Both the position numbers and the translations under genes were made by a program. From an uncultured Pelagibacteraceae bacterium (lineage in GTDB: Bacteria > Pseudomonadota > Alphaproteobacteria > Pelagibacterales > AG-422-B15), in assembly GCA_902519835.1 (NCBI GenBank), contig CABYLU010000002.1:72001-120649 (forward strand): a stretch of 48,649 bases of DNA, given 5' to 3'. The notes below the pieces were generated by a model, which worked only from the letters and a program-made list of their open reading frames with translations, searched no databases and was not told where the DNA came from. Positions 19,332 to 28,957 of the stretch are shown one piece after another; positions within the stretch are counted from its first letter, which is position 1, and the number at the start of each line of letters is the position of its first letter.

Positions 19332-21064
19332 TATAAATTGTACGTTGAAAAATACTCTAATATATAGTCTTGTGCGTAATCTTTATTAATCTCGAACAAT
19401 GAGTCTATTATAAGAAAAATCGAAAACTCGTCATTCTCATTAAAATTATCATCTCCATGCAATATGTTTAGTAAAATTATTTTCTCACCTATTTGATTTT
19501 CAAGAGACTCAAAATAATTATGAAGTTTTATATTTGCAGTTATTGAGGAGACTTTATTTAATTCATTTGGAGTTTTCCAATAACTAATTTTTTTTGAATT
19601 TGTAATAAGTTCGTAATACTTAACTATAATATTCTTCTGCCTATCGGAAAAACCATCATAGTCAATTAATTGATTTAAGTTAGTCTCTTTTATTGCTTTA
19701 CCGTTCGCCAATGAAAGATAAAACTTAGCTTTAGAAAGCTCTAATGTGTTTGAATTGAGATTCAATTGACTCACCCACTCATTACATTTTTCTGGGTCAT
19801 CATTTAGTATAAAGACCAGGCAAATACCCGATGCATTATCGATATAATCTGGTTTTGGCTGAACTATTTTTATTTTATCATAAATCATTAAAGACGCTGT
19901 ATCCAACATGCCATGCGCACTAAATAAACTAACATATTCAGGTATTTTATTTACTAATTCAGCCTGAGATGAAGTTTTTCTTATATCTTTAAAGATTTTA
20001 ATTCGCTCTAGTAAAGCTGAATTATCCTCACCAGCGTCCTTAGTGTTACTCAGATCAAAGGACTGGTAAATCTCTGCAAGGTATTTGTGTTCAACCAAGC
20101 CTTTTTTGACAAGTTCTTCAGCAATTGAAATTTTTTTAAGGTTGTTTTTCTTATAATTTAAAAAGTAGAACAATTTAAATTTTATTGGTGAATTTATGGA
20201 AATATATTTATCAATATCGACATTGTATTTTTGTAATAAATTTAAATTAATTAGATTTATTTCTTTGAGATTTTCAGCTTTAATTTCACCACTGTAAATA
20301 ATTTCAGATAATAAAGATAAATACTCTTCATTGTAAGAATTATTATCCTCTCGCATTAAAGAGATATTTAGATCAAGAGTTAGTTTATTAGCTGACATTG
20401 CATTGCAAAATGATGCAAAATATAAATCACTTAATCTTTCTGATATTAAATTAGAGTTGCTATTACAAATTCTTTTGTATTGATTATAGATAAGTAAATT
20501 ATCTATCATTCCATCACTTAAAATATCGTTTATTTCATCACTATTTAGTAAGCTAAATAATTGAGATATATTTTTATAATAACCTCTTGAGATTAAAAAA
20601 TCTGATTTAAGATTTAAAAAAGATAATGAGTCACTATTTGATTTATCGGGTGGAGCTGCTGTAGTTAAGATTACATTTTTTACTAGGTTCGTAAGAGTTG
20701 AACTAGTACTTTCTTCAGGAGCTGTATTAATTAAATATGCTATATCCTCTATATTAGACCCATCCCATAAATTAGCTTCAAATCCACCATTAGTTGGATC
20801 ATATAAACCTATAGCATCGGCTTTAGTGAATAGAAAATTTTCCTGTTCTACGGTTTGATTAGTTAAGTTTACTGCTTCCTGCGTATTTGATTTTTCAACA
20901 GAGCTTTCAATTTCGCTTATAACACTGTTCTCTTGCCAAATTTCATATGGCTCTTGACTCAAATTGCTTTCCGCCAAAACATCAATATTAATGAAAAATG
21001 AGCTTATAAGAGATAAACTAATGATATATAATGTTACTTTATTACGAATGCTTTTATCAAACAT
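19331..21064 (-). CDS. Large secreted protein of unknown function, upstream of xerD
   Basis: A 577-aa protein with an N-terminal signal (hydrophobic ~11-27, likely cleavage near VLA at ~31). The mature part is helical-looking, rich in Asn, Ser, Leu and Lys, with no catalytic motif I can name. Around 95-150 a block with LWDGSN, LIN, TLTNLVKNVILTTAAPP resembles, from memory, an unnamed alphaproteobacterial family of repeat-like (TPR-ish) periplasmic proteins encoded between xerD and aroK. It contains a single Cys pair in the middle (~C220, C232) and further isolated cysteines. It shares one base with xerD and is divergent from aroK, so co-transcription with xerD is likely. Confidence 0.75.
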   Translation of the reverse strand: MFDKSIRNKVTLYIISLSLISSFFINIDVLAESNLSQEPYEIWQENSVISEIESSVEKSNTQEAVNLTNQTVEQENFLFTKADAIGLYDPTNGGFEANLWDGSNIEDIAYLINTAPEESTSSTLTNLVKNVILTTAAPPDKSNSDSLSFLNLKSDFLISRGYYKNISQLFSLLNSDEINDILSDGMIDNLLIYNQYKRICNSNSNLISERLSDLYFASFCNAMSANKLTLDLNISLMREDNNSYNEEYLSLLSEIIYSGEIKAENLKEINLINLNLLQKYNVDIDKYISINSPIKFKLFYFLNYKKNNLKKISIAEELVKKGLVEHKYLAEIYQSFDLSNTKDAGEDNSALLERIKIFKDIRKTSSQAELVNKIPEYVSLFSAHGMLDTASLMIYDKIKIVQPKPDYIDNASGICLVFILNDDPEKCNEWVSQLNLNSNTLELSKAKFYLSLANGKAIKETNLNQLIDYDGFSDRQKNIIVKYYELITNSKKISYWKTPNELNKVSSITANIKLHNYFESLENQIGEKIILLNILHGDDNFNENDEFSIFLIIDSLFEINKDYAQDYILEYFSTYNL

Positions 21065-21119
21065 ATTAATTTCTTTTAACAGAATATTTTAAAACTGTGA
21101 AATTTATTCACATTTAATA

Positions 21120-21650
21120 ATGTCAAAAAAAAGACTCTCTCAAACAAAAAAAAATATAGTTTTTTTAGGCCATATGGGCTCTGGTAAATCAACTATTGGC
21201 AGAGGTTTATCAAAAAAACTAGGCTTAGATTTTTATGACACGGATAAAGAAATTGAAAAAGAAATGGGTCAAAAAATTGCAAAAATTTTTGATGAAAGCG
21301 GAGAGAGTATCTTCAGAAATATTGAGAGAAAAATTACTTTAAAATTACTAGATAAAAAAAACTCTATTATTGCACTAGGCGGAGGTGGCTTTGAAGATTT
21401 AAAAATAAGAAAGTTAATATTGAATAAATGTAATTCAATATGGCTAAAATGTGATTTGAATATTTTAGAAAAAAGATGTAGAGTGTCAAAAAAAAGGCCT
21501 CTTTTATCAAATAAAAATATAAAAGCAGAATTTGAAAGATTAAATAAAATTAGGCAGAAAAATTACTCAAAAGCTAAATTCACAATCGATGTGAGCAAAA
21601 AAAATAAATATCAAATAATTAAAGAAATTACCGAAGCTTTAAAAATCTAA
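21120..21650 (+). CDS. aroK: Shikimate kinase
   Basis: AroK phosphorylates shikimate in aromatic amino acid and folate synthesis. The 176-aa protein has the P-loop GHMGSGKS (17-24), the substrate-binding DTD (about 39-41), the R of IFRNIE, the ALGGGGF glycine motif and the lid with KKRPLL. It is followed after 2 bp by aroB, a pairing conserved across Proteobacteria. pabB and pabC, which use the pathway end product chorismate, are also in this window (43928-46158). Confidence 0.96.
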   Translation: MSKKRLSQTKKNIVFLGHMGSGKSTIGRGLSKKLGLDFYDTDKEIEKEMGQKIAKIFDESGESIFRNIERKITLKLLDKKNSIIALGGGGFEDLKIRKLILNKCNSIWLKCDLNILEKRCRVSKKRPLLSNKNIKAEFERLNKIRQKNYSKAKFTIDVSKKNKYQIIKEITEALKI

Positions 21651-21652
21651 TA

Positions 21653-22759
21653 ATGAAAAAAACTTTAGAGGTAAAGACCGGAACAGACGAATATAAGATA
21701 TTAATTGGTGATAATATTTTATTGAGCTCAGGCTCACTAATAAAAAAGAAATTAACAAATCCGCGAGTTTTTATAATTACTAATAAATTAATCTATAAGC
21801 TTTACGGAAAAAAATTAGAGAACTCACTAAAAAAAAATAAAATAAGTTTTAACAAGATAATTATTAATGATGGTGAGAAATACAAAAATATTAAAACTAT
21901 TAATTTAATTACGTCTAAACTTCTCAAATATAAGGTTGATAGGAATGATACTTTAATTGCTTTTGGTGGAGGTGTTATTGGCGATATTGTTGGTTTTACA
22001 GCAAGTATCACATTAAGAGGTATTAATTTTATTCAGATACCTACAACTTTATTATCGCAAGTCGATTCTGCAGTAGGAGGCAAAACAGGAGTCAATACTA
22101 AAGAAGGCAAAAATCTCATAGGTACTTTTTACCAACCTAAATTAGTGATTTCGGATGTTTCACTATTAAAATCTCTTCCAAAAAGGGAGATTTTATCTGG
22201 CTATGCTGAAATAATTAAGTATGGACTTATTATAGATAAAAGATTCCTTAATTGGCTTTTAGATAATGAGTCGAAGCTTATGACATTTAACAAAAAATAT
22301 TTAATTGAGGCTGTTTTCCACTCTTGCAAAAATAAAGCAATAATTGTAAGAAAAGATGAAAAAGAAAAAAATATAAGAGCAATACTTAATTTAGGCCATA
22401 CTTTCGGACATGCTATTGAAGCAATAAATAATTACCAAAAATCATTAACACATGGAGAAGCTGTATCTATTGGCATCTTGATGGCTCTAGATATGTCTTC
22501 ACTTAAAGGGAATAGTTTAAATAAAAATATTAATAAAATAAAAGATCATTTTCAAAAATTAAAAATGAAAACAAAAATACCTAACAATATTAAAAGAAAG
22601 ACATCACTTAAAAAATTTAAAGAGACAATGAATTCTGATAAAAAAGTAAAAAATAATCATATAAATCTGATTCTTTTAAGGAATTTAGGTAAAGCTTATT
22701 TAGCCAATCGATATTCAAATAGAAAATTAGACAGTGTGATAAACAAGTATATAAATTAG
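21653..22759 (+). CDS. aroB: 3-dehydroquinate synthase
   Basis: AroB converts DAHP to 3-dehydroquinate with NAD+ and a divalent metal. The 368-aa protein shows the NAD-binding FGGGVIGDIVGFTAS, the IPTTLLSQVDSAVGGKTGVN block, the metal ligands in GYAEIIKYG, and the histidines of LNLGHTFGHAIE and LTHGEAVSIG. It is complete and very lysine-rich, as expected for an AT-rich genome. Its stop abuts the CorC-like start with no spacer, so aroK-aroB-CorC is one transcription unit. Confidence 0.97.
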   Translation: MKKTLEVKTGTDEYKILIGDNILLSSGSLIKKKLTNPRVFIITNKLIYKLYGKKLENSLKKNKISFNKIIINDGEKYKNIKTINLITSKLLKYKVDRNDTLIAFGGGVIGDIVGFTASITLRGINFIQIPTTLLSQVDSAVGGKTGVNTKEGKNLIGTFYQPKLVISDVSLLKSLPKREILSGYAEIIKYGLIIDKRFLNWLLDNESKLMTFNKKYLIEAVFHSCKNKAIIVRKDEKEKNIRAILNLGHTFGHAIEAINNYQKSLTHGEAVSIGILMALDMSSLKGNSLNKNINKIKDHFQKLKMKTKIPNNIKRKTSLKKFKETMNSDKKVKNNHINLILLRNLGKAYLANRYSNRKLDSVINKYIN

Positions 22760-24028
22760 ATGATATTTGAAATTATCGTATTATTTTTAGCAATAATAGT
22801 TCTTTTAGCATTTTCTGCGTTTTTCTCTGGTTCAGAAACAGCACTAACAGCAAGTACGCGAAGTAGATTAACTGGCCTTGGCATGAAGGGTAAAAAGAAT
22901 TCTAATGTTGCAATAGATTTATTGAATAAGAAAGAAGCCTTAATTGGAGCGATTTTACTTGGTAATAATTTAGTCAATATTCTTGCTTCAGCTTTAGCTA
23001 CGAGTTTATTAATCAAAATTTTTGGGAATACAGGTGTTGCTTATGCCGTAATCATAATGACAGCATTAATTGTGATTTTTGCAGAAATTCTTCCTAAAAG
23101 CTATGCTATTGCGAATGCAGAAAAAATGGCACTATTAGTAAGTCCATTTTTAAAACCATTTGTAACTATTTTAGCACCGGTGACATGGCTGATGGAAAAA
23201 ATCGTTTTTACTATTTTAAATATAATTGGAATTAAACATGACCAGAACGCAAGAAGTTTATCAGTAGCTGATGAAATTAGGGGAACTGTAGATCTACACC
23301 ATAAAGAAGGAAGATTGTTTAAAATGGATAAAGACATGGTGACTGGAATTTTAGATTTATCAGAAACAACTGTTGAGGATATTATGGTGCACAGAAGCAA
23401 TATCTTTATGGTTAATATTGATGAAGATCCTGAAAAAATAATAAACCAAGTTGTTGAAAGTCCTTATACAAGAATACCTGTGTGGAAAGACAATAATGAA
23501 AATATTATTGGCTTAATACATGCAAAAAATCTGTTGAGGAAGCTAAATGAACTTAAATCTGTAAAAATTTCAAGAGAGGATATTAAGAAATCATTAATTA
23601 AAACTTGGTTTGTACCAGAAACTACGCCTCTAAAAAATCAATTACAAATGCACCTAAACAGAAAAATTAAATTAGCCATGGTGGTCGATGAATACGGTGT
23701 GTTAAATGGAATGATAAGTCTTGAGGATATTATTGAAGAGATTGTCGGAGAGATCAGCGATGAACATGATATCGATTTAACTGATATTGTGAGAAATAAA
23801 GATGGCTCAATTAAAGTTCAAGGATCTACAGAAATAAGAAACATTAATAGAAGTTTTGGTTGGGACCTACCTGATGAAGATGCAAATACTATTTCTGGTT
23901 TAATAATAAATGAGTCAAGGTCCTTTCCTAAAGCTGGGCAAGTTTTTCAATTTTATGGATTTAAATTCGAAATAATTGAAACGAAAAGAAATTTGATTTC
24001 GCAAGTCAAAATTGCATCACTTAATTAA
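22760..24028 (+). CDS. HlyC/CorC family transporter-associated protein (DUF21-CBS-CorC)
   Basis: A 422-aa membrane protein with the CNNM/CorC plan: N-terminal DUF21 with about four membrane segments (~1-150, including FFSGSETALTAS and GNNLVNILASALATS), two CBS domains (~205-330, with TVEDIMVHRSNI and AMVVDEYG-LNGMISLEDIIEEIVGEI) and a C-terminal CorC_HlyC domain (~340-420). Such proteins take part in Mg2+ or Co2+ homeostasis; the old haemolysin label is not meaningful. Its position behind aroKB and ahead of bolA is a standard alphaproteobacterial arrangement. The 3' end overlaps bolA by 12 bp. Confidence 0.93.
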   Translation: MIFEIIVLFLAIIVLLAFSAFFSGSETALTASTRSRLTGLGMKGKKNSNVAIDLLNKKEALIGAILLGNNLVNILASALATSLLIKIFGNTGVAYAVIIMTALIVIFAEILPKSYAIANAEKMALLVSPFLKPFVTILAPVTWLMEKIVFTILNIIGIKHDQNARSLSVADEIRGTVDLHHKEGRLFKMDKDMVTGILDLSETTVEDIMVHRSNIFMVNIDEDPEKIINQVVESPYTRIPVWKDNNENIIGLIHAKNLLRKLNELKSVKISREDIKKSLIKTWFVPETTPLKNQLQMHLNRKIKLAMVVDEYGVLNGMISLEDIIEEIVGEISDEHDIDLTDIVRNKDGSIKVQGSTEIRNINRSFGWDLPDEDANTISGLIINESRSFPKAGQVFQFYGFKFEIIETKRNLISQVKIASLN

Positions 24029-24298
24029 ATCATATTCTGACTTTATATAGAGTTTTAATCTTATTGAGTGTATCTCTGTCAATATTTCTTCTTTCAGTAT
24101 GTTATGAACAATTCTCTCTCTTTCAATTCTTGAATGTCCATCAAAAGATTCTGAAACAATAATAATTTTAATATGTGAAGTATCTTTGTTATCACCTTCA
24201 TAATGATTTTTGTGTTGATCAGAAAAGTTTATAATTTTAAAAAAAGACGGGTTTAGATTGTCATTAATTTTCTTATCTATAGATTCTTCTAGAGTCAT
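24017..24298 (-). CDS. bolA: BolA family protein
   Basis: A 93-aa BolA-like protein. The signature VSESFDGHSRIERERIVHNIL (48-68) contains the conserved His of the BolA DNA/metal-binding loop (H55). BolA proteins bind monothiol glutaredoxins through shared [2Fe-2S] clusters and affect iron handling, cell shape and stress responses. The 36-bp gap to the divergent J-domain protein and the overlap with the CorC-like gene are typical. Which BolA subgroup it belongs to (BolA or IbaG) cannot be fixed by eye. Confidence 0.93.
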   Translation of the reverse strand: MTLEESIDKKINDNLNPSFFKIINFSDQHKNHYEGDNKDTSHIKIIIVSESFDGHSRIERERIVHNILKEEILTEIHSIRLKLYIKSEYDLIK

Positions 24299-24333
24299 GT
24301 ATATTAATCTAATCTAACATATGAAAAGGCAAT

Positions 24334-24873
24334 ATGAACAAAAGAAAATGTCATTTTAAAGGGTGCGAAGAAATAGGAGAATATCGCGCTCCGTCTTCCC
24401 CAAAAGATCTAGGAAAATACATTTGGTTCTGTCTAAAACACATAAAAGAATATAACAAAAAATGGAATTATTTTTCAGATATGACAGCCGATGAAATTGA
24501 AGCATTTATCGAAAATGACATAATTGGCCATAGAAAAACTAAGCAAATAGGATCAAATGATACGAGTTATTTTGAAAAAATATCTAAAATTTCAGAGAGA
24601 ATGTTTCAAGGGATGAATAATCTTGAAAATACGCTCGTACATCCTAGTTATTATAGTTCTAAGTATTTAAATGCTCTTGCAACTTTAGGTATTGATAATA
24701 AGGAAAGTTCACTCAATGAAATCAAGTCTAAATTCAAAAAGATTGTAAAAGAATTACACCCTGATACAGTTGGTAACAATGAAAAAAATAAAGAAAAATT
24801 AACTAAGGTTTTAGAAGCCTATAAAACAATAAAGGAACAATATGACAACAACAGAAAATCTCATGCAAAGTAA
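24334..24873 (+). CDS. J-domain protein associated with CobS/CobT
   Basis: A 179-aa protein whose C-terminal ~115-170 is a J domain with the HPD motif at 142-144 (KELHPDT), so it should stimulate an Hsp70. The N-terminal half has Cys/His residues C6, C11, C33 and H36 within GEYRAP and WFCLKH, then EYNKKWNYFSDM, a conserved module of alphaproteobacterial J proteins that probably binds a metal. It is a class C-type J protein with no Gly/Phe region. It overlaps cobS by 32 bp and is translationally coupled, suggesting a role in assembling or remodelling the CobS/CobT AAA+ complex; this is inference. Confidence 0.88.
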   Translation: MNKRKCHFKGCEEIGEYRAPSSPKDLGKYIWFCLKHIKEYNKKWNYFSDMTADEIEAFIENDIIGHRKTKQIGSNDTSYFEKISKISERMFQGMNNLENTLVHPSYYSSKYLNALATLGIDNKESSLNEIKSKFKKIVKELHPDTVGNNEKNKEKLTKVLEAYKTIKEQYDNNRKSHAK

Positions 24874-25831
24874 ACCAGATATATCTATATCTGTGAATCA
24901 AGCTTTTGGATTTGATACAGATCTTCATGTTGAGGGGTTTTCAAAGAAATCAGAGTATGTTCCTGAAATCGACTCTAACTATTGTTTTGATAAGGCAACT
25001 ACCATGGCAATACTGTCTGGGTTTAAATATAACAGAAGAGTTATGGTCCAAGGATTACATGGGACTGGGAAATCAACACACATTGAACAGATTGCTGCTC
25101 GGCTCAATTGGCCTTGCGTAAGAGTCAATCTTGACAGTCACATTAGTAGGATTGATTTGATTGGTAAAGACGCAATCGTATTAAATGATGGAAAGCAAGT
25201 TACGGAATTTCAAGACGGTATCTTACCTTGGTCATTACAAACACCTACAGCTTTAGTATTTGATGAATATGATGCTGGAAGACCAGATGTTATGTTTGTC
25301 ATTCAAAGAGTATTAGAGTCGGAAGGTAAATTTACATTATTGGATAAGAACAGAGTTTTAACGCCAAATCCATATTTTAGATTATTTGCAACCACAAACA
25401 CCGTTGGGTTAGGAGATACAACTGGACTTTATCATGGCACACAGCAAATAAATCAAGGGCAGATGGATAGGTGGAGCATAGTTACCACTCTTAACTATTT
25501 AGATCTTGAACAAGAAAAAAAGATAATGCTTTCGAAAGTTCCTTCATTTAATAACCCTGAAAAGGAAGAGATCATTGAATTGATGATAAAGGTTGCTGAT
25601 TTATCCAGAAAAGGTCTTGCAAATGGAGATATATCAACGGTTATGAGTCCCAGGACAGTTCTAACTTGGGCCCAAAATTCTGAAATTTTTGATCACAATT
25701 ATTCCGCAGCATTTAAACTTACTTTCTTAAATAAGTGTGATGAAAGTGAAAGACAAATTATAGCCGAGTACTATCAACGCTGTTTTGGAGAAGAGGTCAC
25801 AACTGAAGCAAGCAAATTTGATTTAGTTTAG
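24842..25831 (+). CDS. cobS: Cobaltochelatase subunit CobS (MoxR-type AAA+ ATPase)
   Basis: CobS is the AAA+ ATPase partner of CobT in the aerobic cobalt chelatase CobNST, which inserts cobalt into hydrogenobyrinic acid diamide. The 329-aa protein has Walker A GLHGTGKS (71-78), Walker B ALVFDEYD (137-144) and the sensor region RLFATTNT. The start at 24842 is preceded by AAAGGAAC at good spacing; a later ATG at 24863 has no such site. The N-terminal [13 protein letters not shown] resembles CobS of other alphaproteobacteria. CobN is not in the window. Confidence 0.94.
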   Translation: MTTTENLMQSKPDISISVNQAFGFDTDLHVEGFSKKSEYVPEIDSNYCFDKATTMAILSGFKYNRRVMVQGLHGTGKSTHIEQIAARLNWPCVRVNLDSHISRIDLIGKDAIVLNDGKQVTEFQDGILPWSLQTPTALVFDEYDAGRPDVMFVIQRVLESEGKFTLLDKNRVLTPNPYFRLFATTNTVGLGDTTGLYHGTQQINQGQMDRWSIVTTLNYLDLEQEKKIMLSKVPSFNNPEKEEIIELMIKVADLSRKGLANGDISTVMSPRTVLTWAQNSEIFDHNYSAAFKLTFLNKCDESERQIIAEYYQRCFGEEVTTEASKFDLV

Positions 25832-27666
25832 TGAAAGAAGATTTTTTAGAGGATATCAAAAAAGCTATATCTTCCACTACACGAGCAATAGCTGAAGATA
25901 AAGAAATTGATGTTGTATTCGAGGATAATCTATCATCAACTGATAATAAAATTGTACTACCTAAAATTGACAATAATGAGGACTTAAAAAATTTAAATCA
26001 ATTACGCGGGCATGCTGATAATGAGGCTCTTAGGTATAAATATCACAACAAGGAAACTTATATACAATTTGAACCCTCTGGTGAAAAAAATAGGAAAATT
26101 TACGAAGTTCTAGAAAATACTCGAATCCAACTTATAGGCAGTAAGTTAATGCGAGGGATTAAATCTAATTTAAAGACACTCTATGAACAAAAATTTAGAG
26201 AGAAGAACTTAGACACTGTTTCAAAGCAATCAGATTTGAATATTGAAGACGCAATAGACTTGTATTTAAGAAATAAAATCAATCCTGATTATCTACCATC
26301 TAACTCAAATAATGCCCTTAATCTATGGAAGAAATGGTTGAATAATAAAATTAGTGATTCATCTGATCAACTTTTAAAAAATATACATAATCAAAAACTA
26401 TTTGCTGAAAATGTGAACGAACTAATTAGAGAGCTTGATTATTATGATAATGAAAATAGTGATGATAAAGACAACAAAGAAGAGGAAAATCAAAATATTG
26501 ATCAACTAGAAAACAATGAGGTCAATGAAATGGAAAACCAGTCTTCCTTTAGTGATGAAGAATCTACTCAATCTGAGGAAGAGGTAGGTTATGATGAAAC
26601 TGAGATGAATATTGACCAACAAGAAGATGATGAATTAAGTGAAGTAGATGAGGGTAATACTGAAAACGCAACTCCCCAATACAAAGCAGAAAATTCAGTA
26701 GAAAAAATACTCAACGAATACGAAATTTATACTGAAGAATTTGATGAAGTTATTACTGCAAAAAATATCTGTGAAGATGAAGAACTAAATAGATTAAGGG
26801 CTTATCTAGATCAGCAATTAAAAGCTTATCAAATGATAATTTCAAGATTAGCCAACAGACTGCAAAGAAAGCTGTTGGCTAAACAAAATCGAAGTTGGGA
26901 TTTTGATCTTGAGGAAGGACTGCTTGATACCTCAAGACTTACGAGAATAATTATGGATCCATACCATTCACTATCGTTTAAAAAAGAAAAAGACACAGAT
27001 TTCAAAGATACTGTGGTTTCATTACTTATAGATAACTCAGGTTCAATGAGAGGTCGCCCTATAACAGTCGCAGCAATGAGTGCAGATATTCTTGCGAGGA
27101 CACTTGAAAGGTGCGGCGTTAAAGTTGAGATACTCGGCTTTACCACTAAAGCTTGGAAAGGTGGAAAGAGCAGAGAGCATTGGATGCAAAATAAAAAAAT
27201 TCCATCTCCTGGAAGATTAAATGATTTAAGGCATATAATTTATAAAGCGGCTGATGAACCGTGGAGAAGGTCAAAGAAAAATCTTGGATTAATGATGCGC
27301 GAGGGACTTTTAAAAGAGAATATAGATGGTGAGGCATTGTTATGGGCACACAAAAGGCTTCAGGCAAGATATGAAGCAAGAAAAATATTAATGGTTATCT
27401 CAGATGGTGCGCCTGTCGATGATAGTACACTTTCAGTAAATACAGGGAATTATTTAGAAAAACATCTTCGAGGTGTTATAAATTGGATAGAGTCTAAATC
27501 TTCAATTCAGTTGCTTGCTGTTGGAATTGGCCACGATGTAACAAGATACTACAAAAGAGCTGTTACAATAGTTGATGCAGAACAATTAGCTGACGTAATG
27601 ACTGAGCAGTTGGTAGATCTTTTTGAAGAAAACGAAAATAATTTAAATCGTCAGACTATTAACTAG
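25831..27666 (+). CDS. cobT: Cobaltochelatase subunit CobT (VWA domain)
   Basis: A 611-aa CobT. The N-terminal ~1-200 is the CobT-specific helical domain. A strongly acidic linker (about 203-283) is followed by a second helical part and a C-terminal von Willebrand A domain with the MIDAS motif DNSGS (401-405), the downstream threonine site and GVGIGHDV-like end ([12 protein letters not shown]). It starts at a GTG that overlaps the cobS stop by one base. CobT and CobS form a two-tier hexameric complex related to BchD/BchI of Mg chelatase. The 3' end overlaps rpmB by 8 bp. Confidence 0.94.
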   Translation: MKEDFLEDIKKAISSTTRAIAEDKEIDVVFEDNLSSTDNKIVLPKIDNNEDLKNLNQLRGHADNEALRYKYHNKETYIQFEPSGEKNRKIYEVLENTRIQLIGSKLMRGIKSNLKTLYEQKFREKNLDTVSKQSDLNIEDAIDLYLRNKINPDYLPSNSNNALNLWKKWLNNKISDSSDQLLKNIHNQKLFAENVNELIRELDYYDNENSDDKDNKEEENQNIDQLENNEVNEMENQSSFSDEESTQSEEEVGYDETEMNIDQQEDDELSEVDEGNTENATPQYKAENSVEKILNEYEIYTEEFDEVITAKNICEDEELNRLRAYLDQQLKAYQMIISRLANRLQRKLLAKQNRSWDFDLEEGLLDTSRLTRIIMDPYHSLSFKKEKDTDFKDTVVSLLIDNSGSMRGRPITVAAMSADILARTLERCGVKVEILGFTTKAWKGGKSREHWMQNKKIPSPGRLNDLRHIIYKAADEPWRRSKKNLGLMMREGLLKENIDGEALLWAHKRLQARYEARKILMVISDGAPVDDSTLSVNTGNYLEKHLRGVINWIESKSSIQLLAVGIGHDVTRYYKRAVTIVDAEQLADVMTEQLVDLFEENENNLNRQTIN

Positions 27667-27949
27667 CTTTTTTTTGTGCATTATTCATAGCACGTTGTAC
27701 TCTCTTTGCTTTTTGAGACAATTTCTTACTTTTTGTTTGCGTTAAAAATTCATCAATACCGCCAAATTTGGAAACTGTTCTGATTGATGAAGTAGCTACA
27801 GAGAACTTTATATTCTTATTTAAAATATCACTTTTAAAAGTTACAGACTGAAGATTAACATTAAATTTTCTTCTCGTCTTATTATTGGCTTTGCTCACAT
27901 TATTACCAAATTGTACTTTTTTTCCTGATAAATCACATGCTTTTGTCAT
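27659..27949 (-). CDS. rpmB: 50S ribosomal protein L28
   Basis: A 96-aa L28 with the family N-terminus [33 protein letters not shown] broken here into its key parts: C5, GK at 9-10, the N-x-V-S and TRR motifs. It is a basic 50S protein near the tRNA exit site. The gene is 42 bp downstream of meaB on the same strand and convergent with cobT; being essential, it probably has its own promoter inside or after meaB. In many alphaproteobacteria rpmB also lies next to cobT. Confidence 0.96.
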   Translation of the reverse strand: MTKACDLSGKKVQFGNNVSKANNKTRRKFNVNLQSVTFKSDILNKNIKFSVATSSIRTVSKFGGIDEFLTQTKSKKLSQKAKRVQRAMNNAQKKAS

Positions 27950-27991
27950 AGTAAGTTTAAGTAAAGTTTTTGGTAATTATTGTCAATATGA

Positions 27992-28954
27992 TTATTGCTT
28001 GAGAGTATCTTTTGTGATTGTTTCAACTGCTTCGTACATAGACATTTCATTTTTCATTACTTTTTCAGAGTATTTTGGAATATTTCCCTTACTTGTCAGT
28101 CGTTTTGTTATGTCTGATGCAATTATATTTTTTACCTCTTCCTCGATCCAGTATTCGAGCTGATCAGCGCGTCTTTCATCAAATATCCCTTTTAGTTTAT
28201 TTTGATCGATTATCTGATTAATTGTTTTAATAACATCCTCCATTCCAGTTTGCTCAATCGCAGATACTAATAACACCTGCTTTTCAAGCGCATCTAATTT
28301 CTTATAGTAACTCAGTGCTGATTTATAGTCAGCGGCAGTTTTTGAAGCTTCCATTTTCAACTCACCGTCATTTTTATTGACTATAAATATATCTGCATAT
28401 TCCGTAATACCTTTTTTTATTCCTTGCAGCTCATCACCAGAACCAGGGCCAACAATAAGAGTAAATATATCAACTAAATTGCTTGCAACAATTTCTGATT
28501 GTCCCACACCAACTGTTTCAATAAATATAAAGTCATAGCCTGCAGCATCTAATATGATGGATGCTTCGCGAGTTCCCATTGAGATACCTCCTAAAGTACC
28601 TCTTGACGGTGTAGATCTTATAAAAGTATTTGGATTTTTTGATATCTCTACCATTCGAGTTTTATCTCCTAATATTGACCCACCAGTAATTTGCGAGGAT
28701 GGATCGATAGCTAAAATACCTAACTTATAATTTTGACTGACTAAATAACTTCCAAAGGACTCAATGAATGTTGACTTCCCAACTCCTGGCGGGCCAGAAA
28801 AACCTACTCTTATTGATTTTCCAGGCTTCTTAATTAACTCTGAAATTAGCTGCCTACTAATTTGTTGATCAGTGTCTTTTGAGGATTCAACTAATGTAAT
28901 AGCTTTAGCGATGGCAGCTCTTTCACCCTTAATAATCTTATCTACTAATTCCAT
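27992..28954 (-). CDS. meaB: Methylmalonyl-CoA mutase-associated GTPase MeaB
   Basis: MeaB (ArgK family) is a G3E P-loop GTPase that loads and protects adenosylcobalamin in methylmalonyl-CoA mutase. The 320-aa protein has GFSGPPGVGKST (51-62) as P-loop, the base-specificity motif NKND, and conserved ETVGVGQSE. It begins 3 bp after the mutase stop codon, which settles the function. The older name (LAO/AO transport ATPase) should be ignored. Confidence 0.95.
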   Translation of the reverse strand: MELVDKIIKGERAAIAKAITLVESSKDTDQQISRQLISELIKKPGKSIRVGFSGPPGVGKSTFIESFGSYLVSQNYKLGILAIDPSSQITGGSILGDKTRMVEISKNPNTFIRSTPSRGTLGGISMGTREASIILDAAGYDFIFIETVGVGQSEIVASNLVDIFTLIVGPGSGDELQGIKKGITEYADIFIVNKNDGELKMEASKTAADYKSALSYYKKLDALEKQVLLVSAIEQTGMEDVIKTINQIIDQNKLKGIFDERRADQLEYWIEEEVKNIIASDITKRLTSKGNIPKYSEKVMKNEMSMYEAVETITKDTLKQ

Positions 28955-28957
28955 TAA

